This document shows, in pieces, positions 12,536 through 25,444 of a stretch of DNA of 64,000 nt. The position numbers and the translations under genes were made by a program. The DNA is from Toxotes chatareus (Eukaryota; Chordata; Actinopteri; Toxotidae): positions 14,997,547 through 15,061,546 of the forward strand of contig CM028882.1 of NCBI GenBank assembly GCA_016801885.1. Reading direction: 5' to 3'. The notes beneath the pieces are model-generated. The model was not told the DNA's origin. It made no database searches and was given only the letters and a program-made list of their open reading frames with translations. Each line of letters starts with the position of its first letter. Position 1 is the first letter of the stretch.

Positions 12536-15500
12536 TCACTCTGGAGGGAAGGACATGCCACTCTGCTCTGCTGAGGACGGGAAGCCCAGGATGTGACCTG
12601 TAAATGTCTCCACTGATATCTCATCTGGGATCACACGCTCCAAAGAATATTCTGAATCGCCACCTGTTCACACACACACATCAAAAAGTGATGATGTTTT
12701 TCAGTTGTAATGTGAATTCTTAGGTTATGGTTTGGGAGCGAGCTTTTCTCTTACATACCATCAGATTTATAAACGTCATAATCAGAACGCTCTCCTCCTC
12801 CTTCTTCTTCTTCCTCCTCTTCGTTAAGACCTAAAAGTGTAGCGAAACACTCTGCCACCTCTTCCTCTGTCATGTGTTCTCCTATAAAAGATAGCAACAA
12901 ATTTATGACTCTGTTGGACTTGTCAAAGAAAGATAAGTACTTGTAAATAGAAGCTGTAACAGAGAATCAAGACTTTTCTCAGTAATGTGACAGTGACACA
13001 GCTAAAACCAGACTGACTGACTAAATAGCCTGCTCCGTACCTCGAGCCTGTAGAAGTTCTAGCAGCTCATGTCTCTGCAGAAGAGGCCGTCCTGTACGAT
13101 CACAGTTGCCAAGGACGTGAAAAGCTTGACCTAGCTCATCACTAGAGATGCCAAAGGCTGGCCGATGGTTGACATACAACTTGATGAACTCCTCCAGGTC
13201 GATGTCAGTCACATATTTTCCTGTTTCAGCGTACTTGCTGAACTTGACCTCATTTTGCATGTCTTCTATCTGGTGAAGATAATATACCAATCTGTAATTA
13301 CAGGTCTAAGGTGTAAAACAGCTTTTTTCAGCAATATTTTTGCTGTCAGATAAAATTATATTGACTGTACCTCTTGCTCAGTGGGGAAGTGGGCCAAAGC
13401 TCTCATTAGAGAGGGAACCTCTGACAGGGGAAGTTTGGTTGATACTTTACGTTTCTCCATTGAGTCAATGCCTTGATGACGTATTTGGCAGTAAAAGAAA
13501 AAGTCCTCAATCTCCTGAAAAACAGGAAAGCTCAGGAAACTGAGAATCTATGGTTAAAATGTTATCAGTAATCACTGCCAACCTCTAATAGATGGAGGAG
13601 AACTGGAACGAAAAATAAAAGCTTGACAACATATAAGTAAAACCAAAGGCTAAATATTTCTGTGAAGCCAAGAAACTGAATTTGTAAATCTAAGTAAGTC
13701 AACATGCAAAATAACAGAGTGCACAACTTTCGTGGCCTTGATGGCAATATACATTCAGGAAATTGGACGCATGCTTCTCATTTCAAGCTAATTGAATAAG
13801 CAGTGGCTTCTCACTAAACACCAAGGGGGGAGTTGTAGGTTTCAGCAGTGAGGATCACTTCCGTGTTCAAAAAGCTGCAGTTTCTCGGTTGCCGCTGGGG
13901 GCTGGCTCCAGGAGTGAGCAACCCGTACAGTAACCGGCTCTTCGCCAAATATGAAAAGTGCACTCCCACCAAAATTGATGGCGCAGCTCAAATGCCCATG
14001 GTTTGGTCACAAAACTGACTCCCTGAAACCAATGAGTGACGTCACTGGTGCTACGTCCATGTTTTATACAGTCTATGCTAAACACTCAGCAGCTGTAGGG
14101 AACAAGGACATCTTTTAACTCACCCTGTGGAACGTGCCGTCTCTCCCTCCCTCTAAAAGAGTGTAAAACGGTTCCAGGTCCTTTCCTCCCAAGGAGGCTG
14201 CTCCCTCCAAGGCACTGCATTTACAACGAGAGAGAGGACCAGTTTCAGGAAAAATATTTACACTACATTTTTCCTGGTTCAGAGGATGGTGCTATTAAAG
14301 CTTACTTTAAGCTTATCTCCCATGACAAGACAGTGCAGTCAGATCCTCCTGCAGTAAAAAGAAATCGGCTGTCGTAGGAGCAGGCTAAAGCAGACACCCC
14401 TGTCGGATGGCAGATCAAAGCATTGGACTTGTAGGGGTTCCCATCCAGAGGCAAAATCTGGAGACCCACCTAGAGAAAATATAACACACTCTTAGTGGTA
14501 ATATCATTGGTAAATCACTGTTTTCTTACAAAAACAGCATTGCATTTAAACATGGGTCAAAAGTCCAGGGATGTCTCTCACAAAGCCAAGACATAATGAA
14601 TGTGAATATGTTTTTTTTTTTTTGCATCAGTCCATGACTTGATGAGGTGTTTAAGTTAACCCAAAGTTATCTAAATAGCTCACCTTGTCCTCTGTGATGT
14701 ATGCCAGGTAATATGAGTTCGTCTCAGGGTCTTTAGATGTGGGAAGGATCACTATTTGCTTAATGGGAGAGCCATATGTTGGGCCAAGGAGAGTCTTTCT
14801 GTTTTTGTAGAACACATGTAACGGTGTTGATTTGCAGTGACAACAGTCAGACACAGAAAATCTGATTGTTACAGTATTTCACCAACCTGCACATCTTGGT
14901 CGTGCTGTTCAAAAGCTTCATCTTGTACTGGTCTGAGGCAATGAGAAGAAACTGCTCTGCCGTCAGAGGAGGATACCAGGTCATGCACATTGGCACAGCA
15001 CTTTGCTCGATGCGCTCTGAGCTTAAGATGAGGAGCTGGTTCACATCACTTTTTTCCAAGTCATACTCCACCTATTATTCAGTTCCACACAAGCACAGAG
15101 AGGTGTATGTGCTAAAAATGTGGCATAAAAAACAGCATCGCAAAACACCAAACTAGTCCACAATCCTACAACTCTTATCAAACAGACTAACCAAACGGCG
15201 GTCCATTCCTAGAGAGAGCAGTCTGGGTTGGGTGCTGTCCAGGTGAACCCCAAAGAGAAGGTCTTTGATGGGCTTGTAGTGGGCGCGGTATCTGCCCAGA
15301 TACGTCCAATGAGGGACAGAGCCTTTGTTTGTCTGCAAGCGGAACACAGTCACTGCTTTTCCTGCATCCTAATGGTGAACAAAAGAAAATAAAACATTTA
15401 TGTTATAGATTTTCAATACATAATCATAACCACAAACATATTTTCTACACAAGAAAAATTGGTGTTGAATAAGTGTTGTTTGCATATATTTATGCAGTAT

Positions 15501-18500
15501 ATATACATCTAGAATCTAGCACCACTGTTGCCAATAACTAAGTTCAGACATGTTACACTTGATAATAAGAGAGAACTTGCTCACAGCAGTGGCAAGACAC
15601 TTTGAGTCTGAGGAGAAAGTGATGTGATGGATGCTGTCATCAGTGTAATGGAAACACTCCTTTGGATCACTTTTTAAAGTGTTGGGATTCAGTATGTGAA
15701 CAGAGCCACTGCCAAAGCCAACAGCCAGGTATGATCCTGTTCAGAGACAAAAAGGCGGCTCTTTATGTTGCAGAATGTAAAGACAAAGCAGCAGAGAAAC
15801 ACTGGTCATATGAAACATTTGTTTTTTGACATTCATTAAGCACGTTGGCTCACCTTGAGGATCAAAAGTGACACACTGAACCTGCTTCTCTGTCTCAAAG
15901 ACCCTTTTGCACATGATCACTTTGTTGTTATAGTCCCACACTTTTAAAATGCCTGCATGATTGCCCATTGCCACAGCTGGCTGTTTGGGGTGGCAGGCTA
16001 CTGCATGTATAGGGTCACAGTTCTCACGTAGCAGGACCTGACAGATGCTTTTCTGTGTATTCACATGTACTACTGTGGAACTGATCGTGGACACAACAAA
16101 GTTCCTGCATAAAAAAAACAAAAAACAACAAAAAACAGATGTCAGCTTGGCTAAAATGCACAAAAGCGTTCAGACAGAACAGATTGTTTTTCTGATACCT
16201 GATAATTAATGGTTTAGCCACCAGAGCGCAGTCCTCTAGATATCCTTCTGTACACTCTTTGGAAAAGGAAATGTAAACAATAGGATCCAAGTTGAATTCA
16301 CTGTACCAAGTGAGAAGAATGAAGGCTTCATCAAAAAACTTGATGTGGCCTTGAGTGTCACCAGTTACGAAACAGCTGTGATACCAAACAACACCAAAAC
16401 ATAGAGAGATTAGTGACCAGTAAATACAAGCAACAATTAAAAGGCAACAGCAATGAATATTTCTGGCTCTGATCACCTGTCAGTGACGGTGAGAACAGTG
16501 ATCGGCTCTTGCTGAAGCTGAATGAACTTGATTCTCTCTTGTGGGACGCACTGGTTTGCAGCTAAGTCTTCCATCATATCCCACACCACAAGGGTGCCTG
16601 CTGCAACGACTGTTACAACCTGAGGCTGTCTCCAGTGAAACACAGACCGACTGAGAAACCCATCAACCATTCTGACAGTTTGAGAAGGGTTATGAGAAGA
16701 CTGGGCCAGTACAGATCCATCAGTTTGGCTGGTGGCTGCATGGCGGAACTGCCATGGGGTGAAGAGATGAAACTGTAAAGTACTTTTCAAAACACTCATT
16801 GTCATAGAAGACAAAACAATCTGTAACAATTCATTCATGTCTTCTACAAAATTCTGATAATCATCTTTACCTTTTTACAATTCAGGGCAAAGTATTTCAG
16901 ACTTTCCTGGGCCTGAAAAAAGACCCGCTGATTAATGAAGTAAACATACACATAACAGCTGTATTATGTATGTCTATAAAAAGGAACAGCTGAACTTACC
17001 CTGCTGTAAAATAACACCTGGCTGTCACTGCAGCTGAGCAGCTGAGTGCTATCATTTGGATTGAAAATGATGTACCCCTGAAAAACAATCCAACATGTGA
17101 ACATCTGATCTTCTGAATGCCTTATCTATTAAGTTAGGTGGCATTTTAATGTTGGAAGAAGAGAAAACTTACCTGGAAACCATGTTCAGGATTGATTTTA
17201 GTAAACCACAAAGGCTTTTCTGTTTCATTTGTCCAATCCCAAATACAAACACACTGAAAAGATTGTCATATAGTTATTAGTTTGTTAACAGGTGGAAGAC
17301 ATTTATTGTTTCTTACTGTCAAATCCAGTCTGAAACAGTAATGATCTAAGGCTGTTTTTGTGTTGTGAGAACTTGGTTATGTTAAGGAAGAATGCAGTTC
17401 TGAATAGAACAGAATGGAATAGTCTTTATTGTCACTGTACACGTAGACTGCACAACGACATTGTTGGAGCATTCCCCATGGTGCACTTGAGAAAACAAAA
17501 GTATAAAAAAAGAATAAGGTGCTAAGTTTAAAAAAGAGTTCAAACTGTTATGAGATACTGACCCTTTCATAAAAGATTACATACTATCTATTCCTTTCAT
17601 TTCCTTAAACCTTTAACCTACAAAAGACAATAAAATCATGACATAACATTAAAAGATCCAAGATGTAGGATAAATATTCTATACTACAATGTCATTAAGA
17701 GACAGTTTTTTCAGCTCTTAGTTTCAAAATGACAGAAAGTTGCAGTGTGTGGTGGTGCCACACTTTTGACCTTCTTTTGAGAAAAGGAAGTATCACTACT
17801 TCAAAGTTAGAGTGAGTGTTTGTTTCTTAGTCATCATCAACGAAGACCAGAAGTTGCTACTATAAATAAATCTTTTTTCTAGATTAGTGCATTTCTCAAT
17901 CTCGACTAAACAACAGCACTTAACAGTGTGGATTTTCTTTTGTTTAACTGAATCTGTCTGTTCCAACCATGTTGTTGTACTCACTTGAAGTTCCTCAGCC
18001 CCGAGGGTTACCAGATGTTTTGCATCTCCTGAAAATGCCATCGCGATGACACCCCCATCAGGGTGGCACTCGGACAATGTGTGCACAGGAATACTGGAAC
18101 AATAAATATGTATGTGGTCATCATCAAGAGCAAGGGTTAATACATAGAACATACACAAACATACATAAATAAAAATGCCTTCATGTGTGAAGAATCAAGA
18201 GCTACCCAGAGTAGGAGTCCCATATCGTCATCATGCTTTTTGGCCCCTTGTCTGCAGTTGCAACCCAGCGTCTGTCTTCACTCACACACATGCATGAGAT
18301 GGGGCGGCAGTGACCCTGAGAATTTAATAATAATAAGATTAATAAGTGCATACAGTTAGCTTTTTAAAATCAGCAACCTGCAGGTCAAAAGGTATTTATA
18401 GCTCAACAAACAAGGAAAAATCACTCATGGCGCTGACTTAATCTGAAGGACGCTGTCTCATCTCCTTTTTATGACATATTCCTCAAGAAGTCAAAAATCA

Positions 18501-19096
18501 ATTGCTGATATTTTCTTTACCTGAAGTATGTGCTGGGAGTTTGAGGTGTGATTATATATGATACCAACATGGGCTCCTGCATAGAGGACCACCAGCTGAT
18601 CGTGGTCTTGCAGACTGAAGACAGGAAGAGCAGGATTCATCCCAAATACCCACTCCAGTGACTGGATGGAAAGCAAATATGCAGTACTGTTATGAGCCAG
18701 TGAGTTCTCAGCTGACTTTATATCTTTTTTTTTTATCTTGAAGTCAACATTTTTCATGAAAACTTCATGCAGAGGGTCTGTTTACAGTCAGTGGTAATGT
18801 TATACTAACATACACATTCAACAAGACATGCTTACCAGTGCATGTGTTCTACTATGAGTTATCTTCTTTGGGAAAAGCGTGTCTTTGGTTGCAGTGTAGA
18901 CTTGAGACTGCCGGGTCATCTTGACTGTGTCAGTCTCTGCTTCCTCTCTCCTGACTCCTGCACTCTCCTCAGCTTCATCACTGCTCCTCCTCAGCTTCTC
19001 TTCATCATTACCTGCTGGTCGATTGTCCTGCGCTTGTTGCTTTTCCACTTTACAACTTGTGGAAGACTCGTGTTCCTTATCTTCAACATCTGACAT
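12536..19096 (-). CDS. cfap251: Cilia- and flagella-associated protein 251 (WDR66), radial spoke-associated WD-repeat protein
   Basis: WD40-repeat protein of the axoneme; in the family it belongs to the calmodulin- and spoke-associated complex at radial spoke 3 and is needed for sperm flagella. Twenty coding exons (minus): 18836-19096, 18521-18661, 18206-18315, 17985-18093, 17173-17253, 17000-17077, 16871-16912, 16477-16772, 16199-16375, 15854-16104, 15585-15736, 15192-15368, 14887-15071, 14684-14798, 14306-14469, 14124-14214, 13371-13514, 13041-13269, 12759-12881, 12536-12663. These give 1017 residues in unbroken phase. The first exon is Glu/Lys/Ser-rich and shorter than the human acidic N-terminus. 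WD-type blocks follow (VCIWDW, VVWDMMEDL, GHIKFFDEAF, LKVWDYNNK). The family blocks LLFGVHLDSTQPRLLSLGMDR and KTLLGPTYGSPI are clear. The C-terminus carries the EF-hand-like region (RTGRPLLQRHELLELL) and GEHMTEEEV, ending near an acidic tract. A second in-frame ATG 21 nt upstream (19115-19117) is possible. Faces rabgef1 head to head across about 1 kb. Confidence 0.95.
13797..14086 (-). mobile_element. Teleost interspersed repeat in a cfap251 intron
   Basis: On the minus strand it begins CATAGACTGTATAAAACATG, followed by GGACGTAGCACCAGTGACGTCACTCATTGG in two adjacent blocks, and ends near GTGAGAAGCCACTGC. The opening word is typical of an abundant percomorph short repeat (MITE- or SINE-like), by recollection. 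It carries its own TGACGTCA. It lies between the coding exons 13371-13514 and 14124-14214. Confidence 0.5.
17395..17490. mobile_element. LINE 3'-end-like fragment in a cfap251 intron
   Basis: Contains AATGGAATAGTCTTTATTGTC, then CACTGTACACGTAGACTGCACAACGACATTG in two blocks, which resembles the common fish motif at the 3' ends of CR1/L2/Rex-type LINE copies. No coding part is seen. Assignment is from memory. Confidence 0.4.
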
Positions 19097-20179
19097 GATG
19101 TCTAACCATGCACACACCTCACCTTTTCAGACAATTAGTCCCGCTTTTTCTACTTCATAGAGCTTTTCCCCTATTGTTCTGTCAAGCTAAGGGCGCTAAG
19201 TTACTGTCAACGGTAGATAACATTGAGCAAAGAGTAGTAACGCTACTAAATATGACAATTCTCGCAATTTAAGTAACCGAAAACACACCTGCACAGTAAC
19301 GGCTCTTCTATAATTTGCCTTATTTAGAGGTTTAAAGCTGTATATAAAGAAAATTCTGTTTAATCTTGTGTTTAGTCTAAAACACAATCTTTCAAGCACC
19401 TGCGAAGCGTCTCGTTGCCTAGTTACCGCTGGACACTGGACGACGAGTGAAGCCGGACTACAAACGTTCCTTTTAGTCCTTTCAAATTAAAAGTACCATT
19501 GGGGACGTCTTTAATGAGTTGGTTGAAGTGATAAAGTTACTTTGCAAAAATTGATTTTACATGTAAATATTTCATTTAGTTTAGGTTTACATGCTAGGCT
19601 ACCATTCGAGCCTCTGGGGTCTTCAGGTTGTCTATGTGGCAATTTCAAATGTATTTAGTAATATATATTTAAATACAAAATGAACAAAATTAAAGTACAA
19701 CATAGGCCACTGAGTAAGCAGTGTACTTAACCAAGCACTACCAGCATATGCACTGTGGACTTCAAGGAAGTCTAGTTGGAGGAAATCAGATCCCTTTTTG
19801 ATGTTACGTGAACTGTAAAATAAAGGGCACTCCTGCTTAAAGGACCTCTCCAACAGCTTAATATATTATAATAATGTATAATAATATTGATACAGACACC
19901 TTTGACTGAAATGTCACTGAGAACATTAAAGAAAACTAAAAACCACTATCAAGTTACTGCTACAGGCAGGGTGTAGTTACGCAAGGTGAACACTAGAGGG
20001 CGATGTAACATCAACCCCAAGAGCGTCAAGGTGCACTTGATAGTTCCGGTAAGAAAATTCAAAATAAAGCTTAGGCTGGAGTGAGGACACTCGCAGTATA
20101 AGGGGATTTGAGAGGTTACAGGTGGATCGATGTAACGAATCCTCATTTGTGTTGAGTTGGACATGTGATTTGGGCGTCT
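19097..20179. other. Intergenic between divergent cfap251 and rabgef1
   Basis: Holds the cfap251 5' flank with the RFX-like sites. Beyond about 19450 it is AT-rich, with no recognisable coding or RNA gene. Confidence 0.6.
19414..19427 (-). promoter_or_regulatory. RFX-like half-site pair upstream of cfap251
   Basis: On the cfap251 strand the sequence reads GGTAAC-TA-GGCAAC: two matches to the RFX half-site RGYAAC with a 2-nt gap, about 320 bp upstream of the start codon. A classical X-box has the halves inverted; here they are direct, so binding is less certain. RFX control would fit an axonemal gene. Confidence 0.4.
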
Positions 20180-20557
20180 CTGAAGCCGTGAACCTGGACA
20201 TCTTGCTTTGATACTTTTGCTTTGGAGGGTCAGCACCGCGTCTAAACATCGCTTGTTAGTTCAAACTTTACAGTTTTCGGACTTTTTCCGGTCTCACCGG
20301 TTTAGGAGCAGCTGCTTTTTCTGTCTGCGTTTTCTGCCCACAACTTTTTTATTTATTTTTATTCACTTATGTGTGCCACTACCTCTGTTTCATAAATGTT
20401 GTAACTACATTTCATTTAGCGAGGTTTGAAGGATTATCGTTTTCTTATTATCTTACTGTGCGCACACCGTGAGCAGTTTATGACGGTTAAGAACCCAGAA
20501 AAGTAAGAAACGTGTTTTGGTGTGGAAGCGGCTAATTATGATTTCACCAGCTGACAG
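20180..20557 (+). promoter_or_regulatory. rabgef1 promoter and probable 5' untranslated exon
   Basis: The sequence leads to a good donor (GACAG|GTGAGG, exon end 20557), which can join the acceptor at 21409 before the coding ATG. An upstream ATG near 20539 would read a short ORF that stops just after the junction, so the main start stays at 21439. The transcription start itself cannot be placed from sequence. Confidence 0.4.
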
Positions 20558-20682
20558 GTGAGGAGGCATTTTAATAATTATGAACTTATCCTAATGTGTG
20601 TTAGCATTGTCAGTGTGAAACAAGTTGAATTACTTTATACATTTTACTGAAATGTGTTGTCAGCTTTAGCCACTGGATGTTA

Positions 20683-20694
20683 GCTAACGTTAGC
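20683..20694. promoter_or_regulatory. GCTAACGTTAGC palindrome in rabgef1 intron 1
   Basis: Exact copy of the palindrome upstream of mlxip, about 125 bp downstream of the likely rabgef1 first-exon donor. A consensus CRE (TGACGTCA) lies at 20882-20889 within the palindrome TTGACGTCAA. Confidence 0.45.
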
Positions 20695-20984
20695 TGGCGG
20701 TTCTTATCTCCAATCCCCTCAGCTGACAGTCAGCCGGGCTCTTAATAAGCTGTAAGCCAACACTCAGCCCATAAACCGAGAATGTTTCATTGGGTTCTGT
20801 AATATATGATTTAATTCGAGGCCCAACAGTGGACTGTCAGCTCAACGACTATTAGTCTATTTCACTTCGAAAGTTTCCAGTTGACGTCAACAGCTTTTAA
20901 CCAGCTACACGAAAGTTACTGAAGGATAACAATGCAAATTGGGAGGAACTGGAAAAGAAAGTGTTTGACAGCGTTTCTTCATCA

Positions 20985-21042
20985 TAAATAAATAAATAAA
21001 TATATATATATATATAATACTTATTATTATTATTATTATTAG
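20985..21042. repeat. Compound AATA/TA/TTA microsatellite in rabgef1 intron 1
   Basis: Three successive simple repeats: AATA, TA and ATT units. Confidence 0.85.
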
Positions 21043-21438
21043 TCAGTCATCAGTGCCTTTGAAACATGACATTACCCAAATGAAACAGGAAACCCCCCAA
21101 AAAAGAGGAAAAGCAACACAACCAAAGACAGTAACTAGGATTGAGAAATAGGAAACAATTTGAGAAAGCAGAAGAGCAGAAAACATACAAACAAACAAGA
21201 AAAAGACCCCCAAAGAACCATTTAGAAATTCTGAGGCTGGAAATGAGTGCCCTTAGGTTTTAATGTTCTTGCAGTGTTGAGTGTTCTAGTCTAATGTCTG
21301 CACCATGTTTCCTTTACATGTCTTAACTGTCAAGGGAATTATATTAGACCTACAGAAATGATTGAAAAACATGTTTTAGTTGTTGAAATATTGATGTTAT
21401 GTCTCACAGGTGGGAGTAGTAGAAGAGAGAGCTTTAAA

Positions 21439-24196
21439 ATGTGGACAGACAAGCAAAGAGGAATCAGAGTATCTCAGGAGGAGCTGCTCTGCAAGAACGC
21501 CTGTGGGTATTATGGAAACCCTGCATGGCAAGGCCTCTGCTCCAAGTGCTGGAGGGAGAGAGCACGTCCAGCTGGAGCCCCGAGACAAGACGCAAGGTAA
21601 AACCCTCATCTGCAGTGTGTAGATGGGTTCTTGTCACAGCATCTTAAAAGCAACACACGATAGAAACTTAATTCTGAAACCATCTGTGTTTTCATAAACA
21701 GACATTGGAGACATTGTTATGTATGTGTTAATGAAACATATTCATGAGAAAATAAAATTACAGCAACTGCAAAATTATTTCAGTTATGAAGTTAATAATA
21801 GTGACAGCTGGTAATGTAACAGTAACTATGTAACAATGAAATACCTGCTGACTATTGACAGGCTCATCACCATGAATGCTTTGTTAATATAGCTTTAACA
21901 CTTAAGTGCTTTTGTTTTAAATTGAGTGTGTGTTTGGATGCTTCAAGCTGTCATTCCTTGCAGGCCAAGAAATGACAGAACTCCTGTCACCTTCTCCAAA
22001 TTTGAGGAGAAGAAAAGCATTGAGAAAGGTCATCGAATCAATACAATGAGGAGACTCTTCTGGGGGAGCCCATCACCTCCAAAACGCCAAGGTACACATC
22101 ACACAGAAAACTTGACGGGAAACATCAGGTACCTCTGCAGCAAATCTCGTTGCAGTTATGTAATGGACAACAAAATCTGGCAAAAAAAACCCAGTTGTTT
22201 TCCTTCATTATATGATGTACAGAGTGGGTCCTATGTGCATGTATGTGGGTAGTGTAATGTCCTCATTTCTGCAAGTTCACAAAGTAAAACCAGCTTCTAG
22301 GGATTGAACTTGGGCATCAGGATCTCATCTCTGCTTTACCACTTTACCCAGTGCCACTCAGTTTTAAAACATGTTGCTTCATTTATTTGTCTGGAATGAC
22401 ATCCACTTTTCATCCCTCTAGAGTCCTCAGAAAGCCAAACGAATGCCCTAAAAGCATATCAGAGCCTTGAGCCTGGGGACTTCACCGGTTTCCTAAAAAT
22501 ACTTCGGAGCCCTCCCTCCCAGCGCTTGCAGTCCCGATGTACAGCTTTTCTCAACACGATGGAGGCTTACCATGTAATTATCTGTTTGAAAGTTAAACAC
22601 CACACTTCTCTTTGAAATGTTAGGTCTTTTCTGATCATAGGTTCTCATCATCTTTACAGGATCTGCCGGTACAGAAACAGTCGGATCTTGTGCAAGATTT
22701 CTACCAGTCTTTTGCTGAGCATTTTAGCAGTCAGTACAGATCAGTTCAATACTTTTTTGGGCCTTTCATTCTGACAATGAGATGTTTGAGTTGTTGTTTT
22801 TTGTTTTCAGGTTTTTCTGAAGCCCAGGTCACTCAGATAATGGAGCACATAGAGAAACTAATAATGACACGCTTGCACAAATGGGTGTTCTGCCACGACA
22901 GCTGTGATGACGAACAGAAGGACCTGGCTCTCCAGAGAAGGATACGGTAATTCTTATAGACAGGTTACTTATATTGTATTTGATCAAAACCTCTAACATA
23001 TGATGAGTGCCTGACATTTGTGTCTTTACTTTGCAGCTCCTTAAACTGGGTCACTCCGCAGATGCTGAGCGTACCCTTTCCTGATAAAATGACTGCAGTC
23101 ACAAGCGACCCCTTTCTGCCTGCTATAACAGGTGATTCACAGTATTGGAGGGAGTAGTTGTACATTTTAGGAAGTTTGCTTATTTGCTTTCTGATGGAAA
23201 GTTAGATGAGAAGATCGATACCACTCTCACATCTGTGGTAAATATAAGGCTACGTAATCCACCTTAAAAAGGTGCATTGTTGTTGGCAGCAAGTAGTGAA
23301 CTTTAGAGGAGCTGGGAGGCAGATTCTGCTACCTTCAGACAGATTCAGGCTAGCTGTTTCCTCTGAAAACATTATTAAAAGGTCTAAAATGCTGGTCTTT
23401 GACATGTTGTTCTTCCCTATATGTTTTTTTTTTTCAACAGCCATAATTGAAATGGATGCCAAACGAGCGCCTCAGGACAAACTTGCTTGTGTGTCCAAAT
23501 GCAGTCAGCATGTCTTCGAGGCACTCTCCACCTCAAACAGCGAGCCCGCTAATGCAGATGACTTCCTGTCTGGGCTGATTTATGTGGTGCTGAAGGCCAA
23601 TCCACCACGCCTGCACTCCAACATGCAATACGTGATTCGGTTTGGTCTCCCTCACAGCCTGATGGCAGGAGAGAGCGGCTACTATTTCACAAATTTGGTG
23701 AGTTGATTGCAAAGTTACTCATACACCACAGGATGCTGTGGTTGATCACTCATGCTTGTGTCCGTGCCCTCTGTTTTAGTCCTGTGCTGTGGCCTTCATT
23801 GAAAAGCTAGATGGGCCATCACTAAACCTCAGTCCAGAAGAGTTTGAGGGCTACATGCTGCATCAGCGTGCTCCCTCTGAAGGAGACAAGAGGCAGCAGA
23901 TTGCCAACGACACACAGCACCTGTTAGATGAGCTAAAAGGCAGACAGGAGAAGCTGGACCAGGGGATGGATGCTCTCAACGTGCAGCTACAGAAGTGGGT
24001 GCAAGCAGTTCATTCACAACTGGATGAGGCAACAGCACAGTTTGCTGTGGTACAGAAGGAGATAACAGCTCAGGCTGAGCTCTCACAGGTTTCACCATCC
24101 TCATCTCAAGATGCGTCACCGGAAGGGGATGACAAAGACCAGTCGGTGCAGGTGCTTTCAGATCAATGTGCAGGTCCAAAAGACACGGACTGTTAG
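21439..24196 (+). CDS. rabgef1: Rab5 guanine nucleotide exchange factor (Rabex-5 family, possibly the rabgef1-like paralogue)
   Basis: Activates Rab5 on early endosomes through a VPS9 domain. Coding exons: 21439-21596, 21964-22091, 22422-22573, 22660-22729, 22811-22946, 23037-23131, 23441-23697, 23780-24196; 470 residues. An A20-type zinc finger is at residues 18-37 (C18, C22, C34, C37; CGYYGNPAWQGLCSKCW). A TFSKFEEKK block follows, then the helical bundle and VPS9 domain (about 170-335), with the conserved ADDFL aspartate (about D287) and GYYFTN tyrosine (about Y328) needed for exchange activity. The tail (about 370-430) is a predicted coiled coil. Odd: the inverted ubiquitin-interacting helix (MIU) that follows the zinc finger in mammalian Rabex-5 is absent, because exon 1 joins a TFSKFEEKK-bearing exon directly. 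The VPS9 domain is also clearly divergent from human RABGEF1, so this may be the teleost rabgef1l paralogue. The start is the first ATG after an acceptor at 21409; an upstream non-coding exon probably exists. Confidence 0.9.
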
Positions 24197-25444
24197 CTAT
24201 ATTAACATAAACACCTAATCTGACATTTGAATCTTTGTAGTAATCAGCACTAACGTATGTAGGTAGGATGCAAAACAAACAGATTATATTCTAATACTAC
24301 ATTTGCACAGGTTTCAGCTGGAGAAAGCTGGGATTTGTAAACCAGCAGAACATGAAGGAAAAGTTCTTGAAGGAAATAAATGATTTGCATCCTGTTTGAG
24401 GGTGATGTTCGTTAAAATACATTCCAGATTGTAGTAATGTGTCATCAAAGTAATATAGTTAGCACTCAGGGTACAAAACACTTCAGTGATTTCACCTAAT
24501 ACTTTAAGGGTACTTATTTGATATTCACTTTTTTTCTAATAGTGTACACCAGTGTGCCTATATGTAAAATGCTGTGAAATTAAAAAAAAATATGCTACAG
24601 GCAAATTGTTAGATGACAGTTGTTAACCACTAAAAGTCAGGCGGTGTATTTGGACCAACCATGTTTTTCAAAGCAGAACAGCGTAACTGTTCTCAGTATG
24701 TTACCTTCACTGTTTGAAGATGAGAGGAAGTGGTGCAGAACAATTTGGAATGCATCCAACCCTCTGCATTAGTTTGCATAAGGTATGTGTTGTTTACAAC
24801 TGTTGAAGTTGCTGAAGAAGTTTAAGGGGTTTCTGTTCAATGATTGGATTTAATCATTATATTAAAGTTATATAATTTAATAATATGTGTTTTTCTTTGT
24901 TTTGTTTTTTTTCTTCATGTAACTTTTTGTCAACAGGTATTTTTTGGAATTCAGACAGGAGTAAGGTATTAAAATACCAGGTATGCGAATAGTAAAATAC
25001 TCAGTACATATTTGTTCATTGAGGGAAGATGTGGAGATGTCATTTTAAGAATCTCTGACTAGGTAACTTTGTTAAGTGCAAATAGTTATAGTCACTTACT
25101 TGTTTTTTATTCCGTACAAGGACTAAATACTGACTCTGACCACACTTTAGATTAGTAATGAACTTATCTGTGAATGTGTGGAGACTTGTTAGACTTGTGA
25201 TGTTTTTCTTTGGCAAAACTGCTTGGCTTGACAAGAACTATTTTGTAACTGAAAGAAGGCCTGTGGATTATTTGGGGTCAAAACGACTTTTAATCGACCA
25301 ATTGGGGGCAGTAAAGCATTTACGCTTCCAATAACCTGCCAGGTAAAAGAAGTAGAAGAAGAAGGAGGCGGGATTTCCTGATCTCGGCCACAGAATTTGA
25401 CGTTACTCCGGAAATAGTACGTTACTACGCTAAGTCGAGCAGCC
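24197..25444. other. rabgef1 3' flank and psmd9 promoter
   Basis: AT-rich 3' sequence, then about 130 bp of GC-richer promoter directly before psmd9 with an ETS site at 25408-25413. No gene between. Confidence 0.6.
24375..24380 (+). terminator. Poly(A) signal AATAAA, rabgef1
   Basis: First AATAAA after the rabgef1 stop codon, giving a 3' untranslated region of about 200 nt. Confidence 0.5.

Noticed and set aside
19115..19117. Upstream in-frame ATG for cfap251
   Set aside because: It adds seven non-conserved residues (MCAWLDI). The ATG at 19094-19096 gives the acidic start seen in the family, though initiation at the first ATG cannot be excluded.
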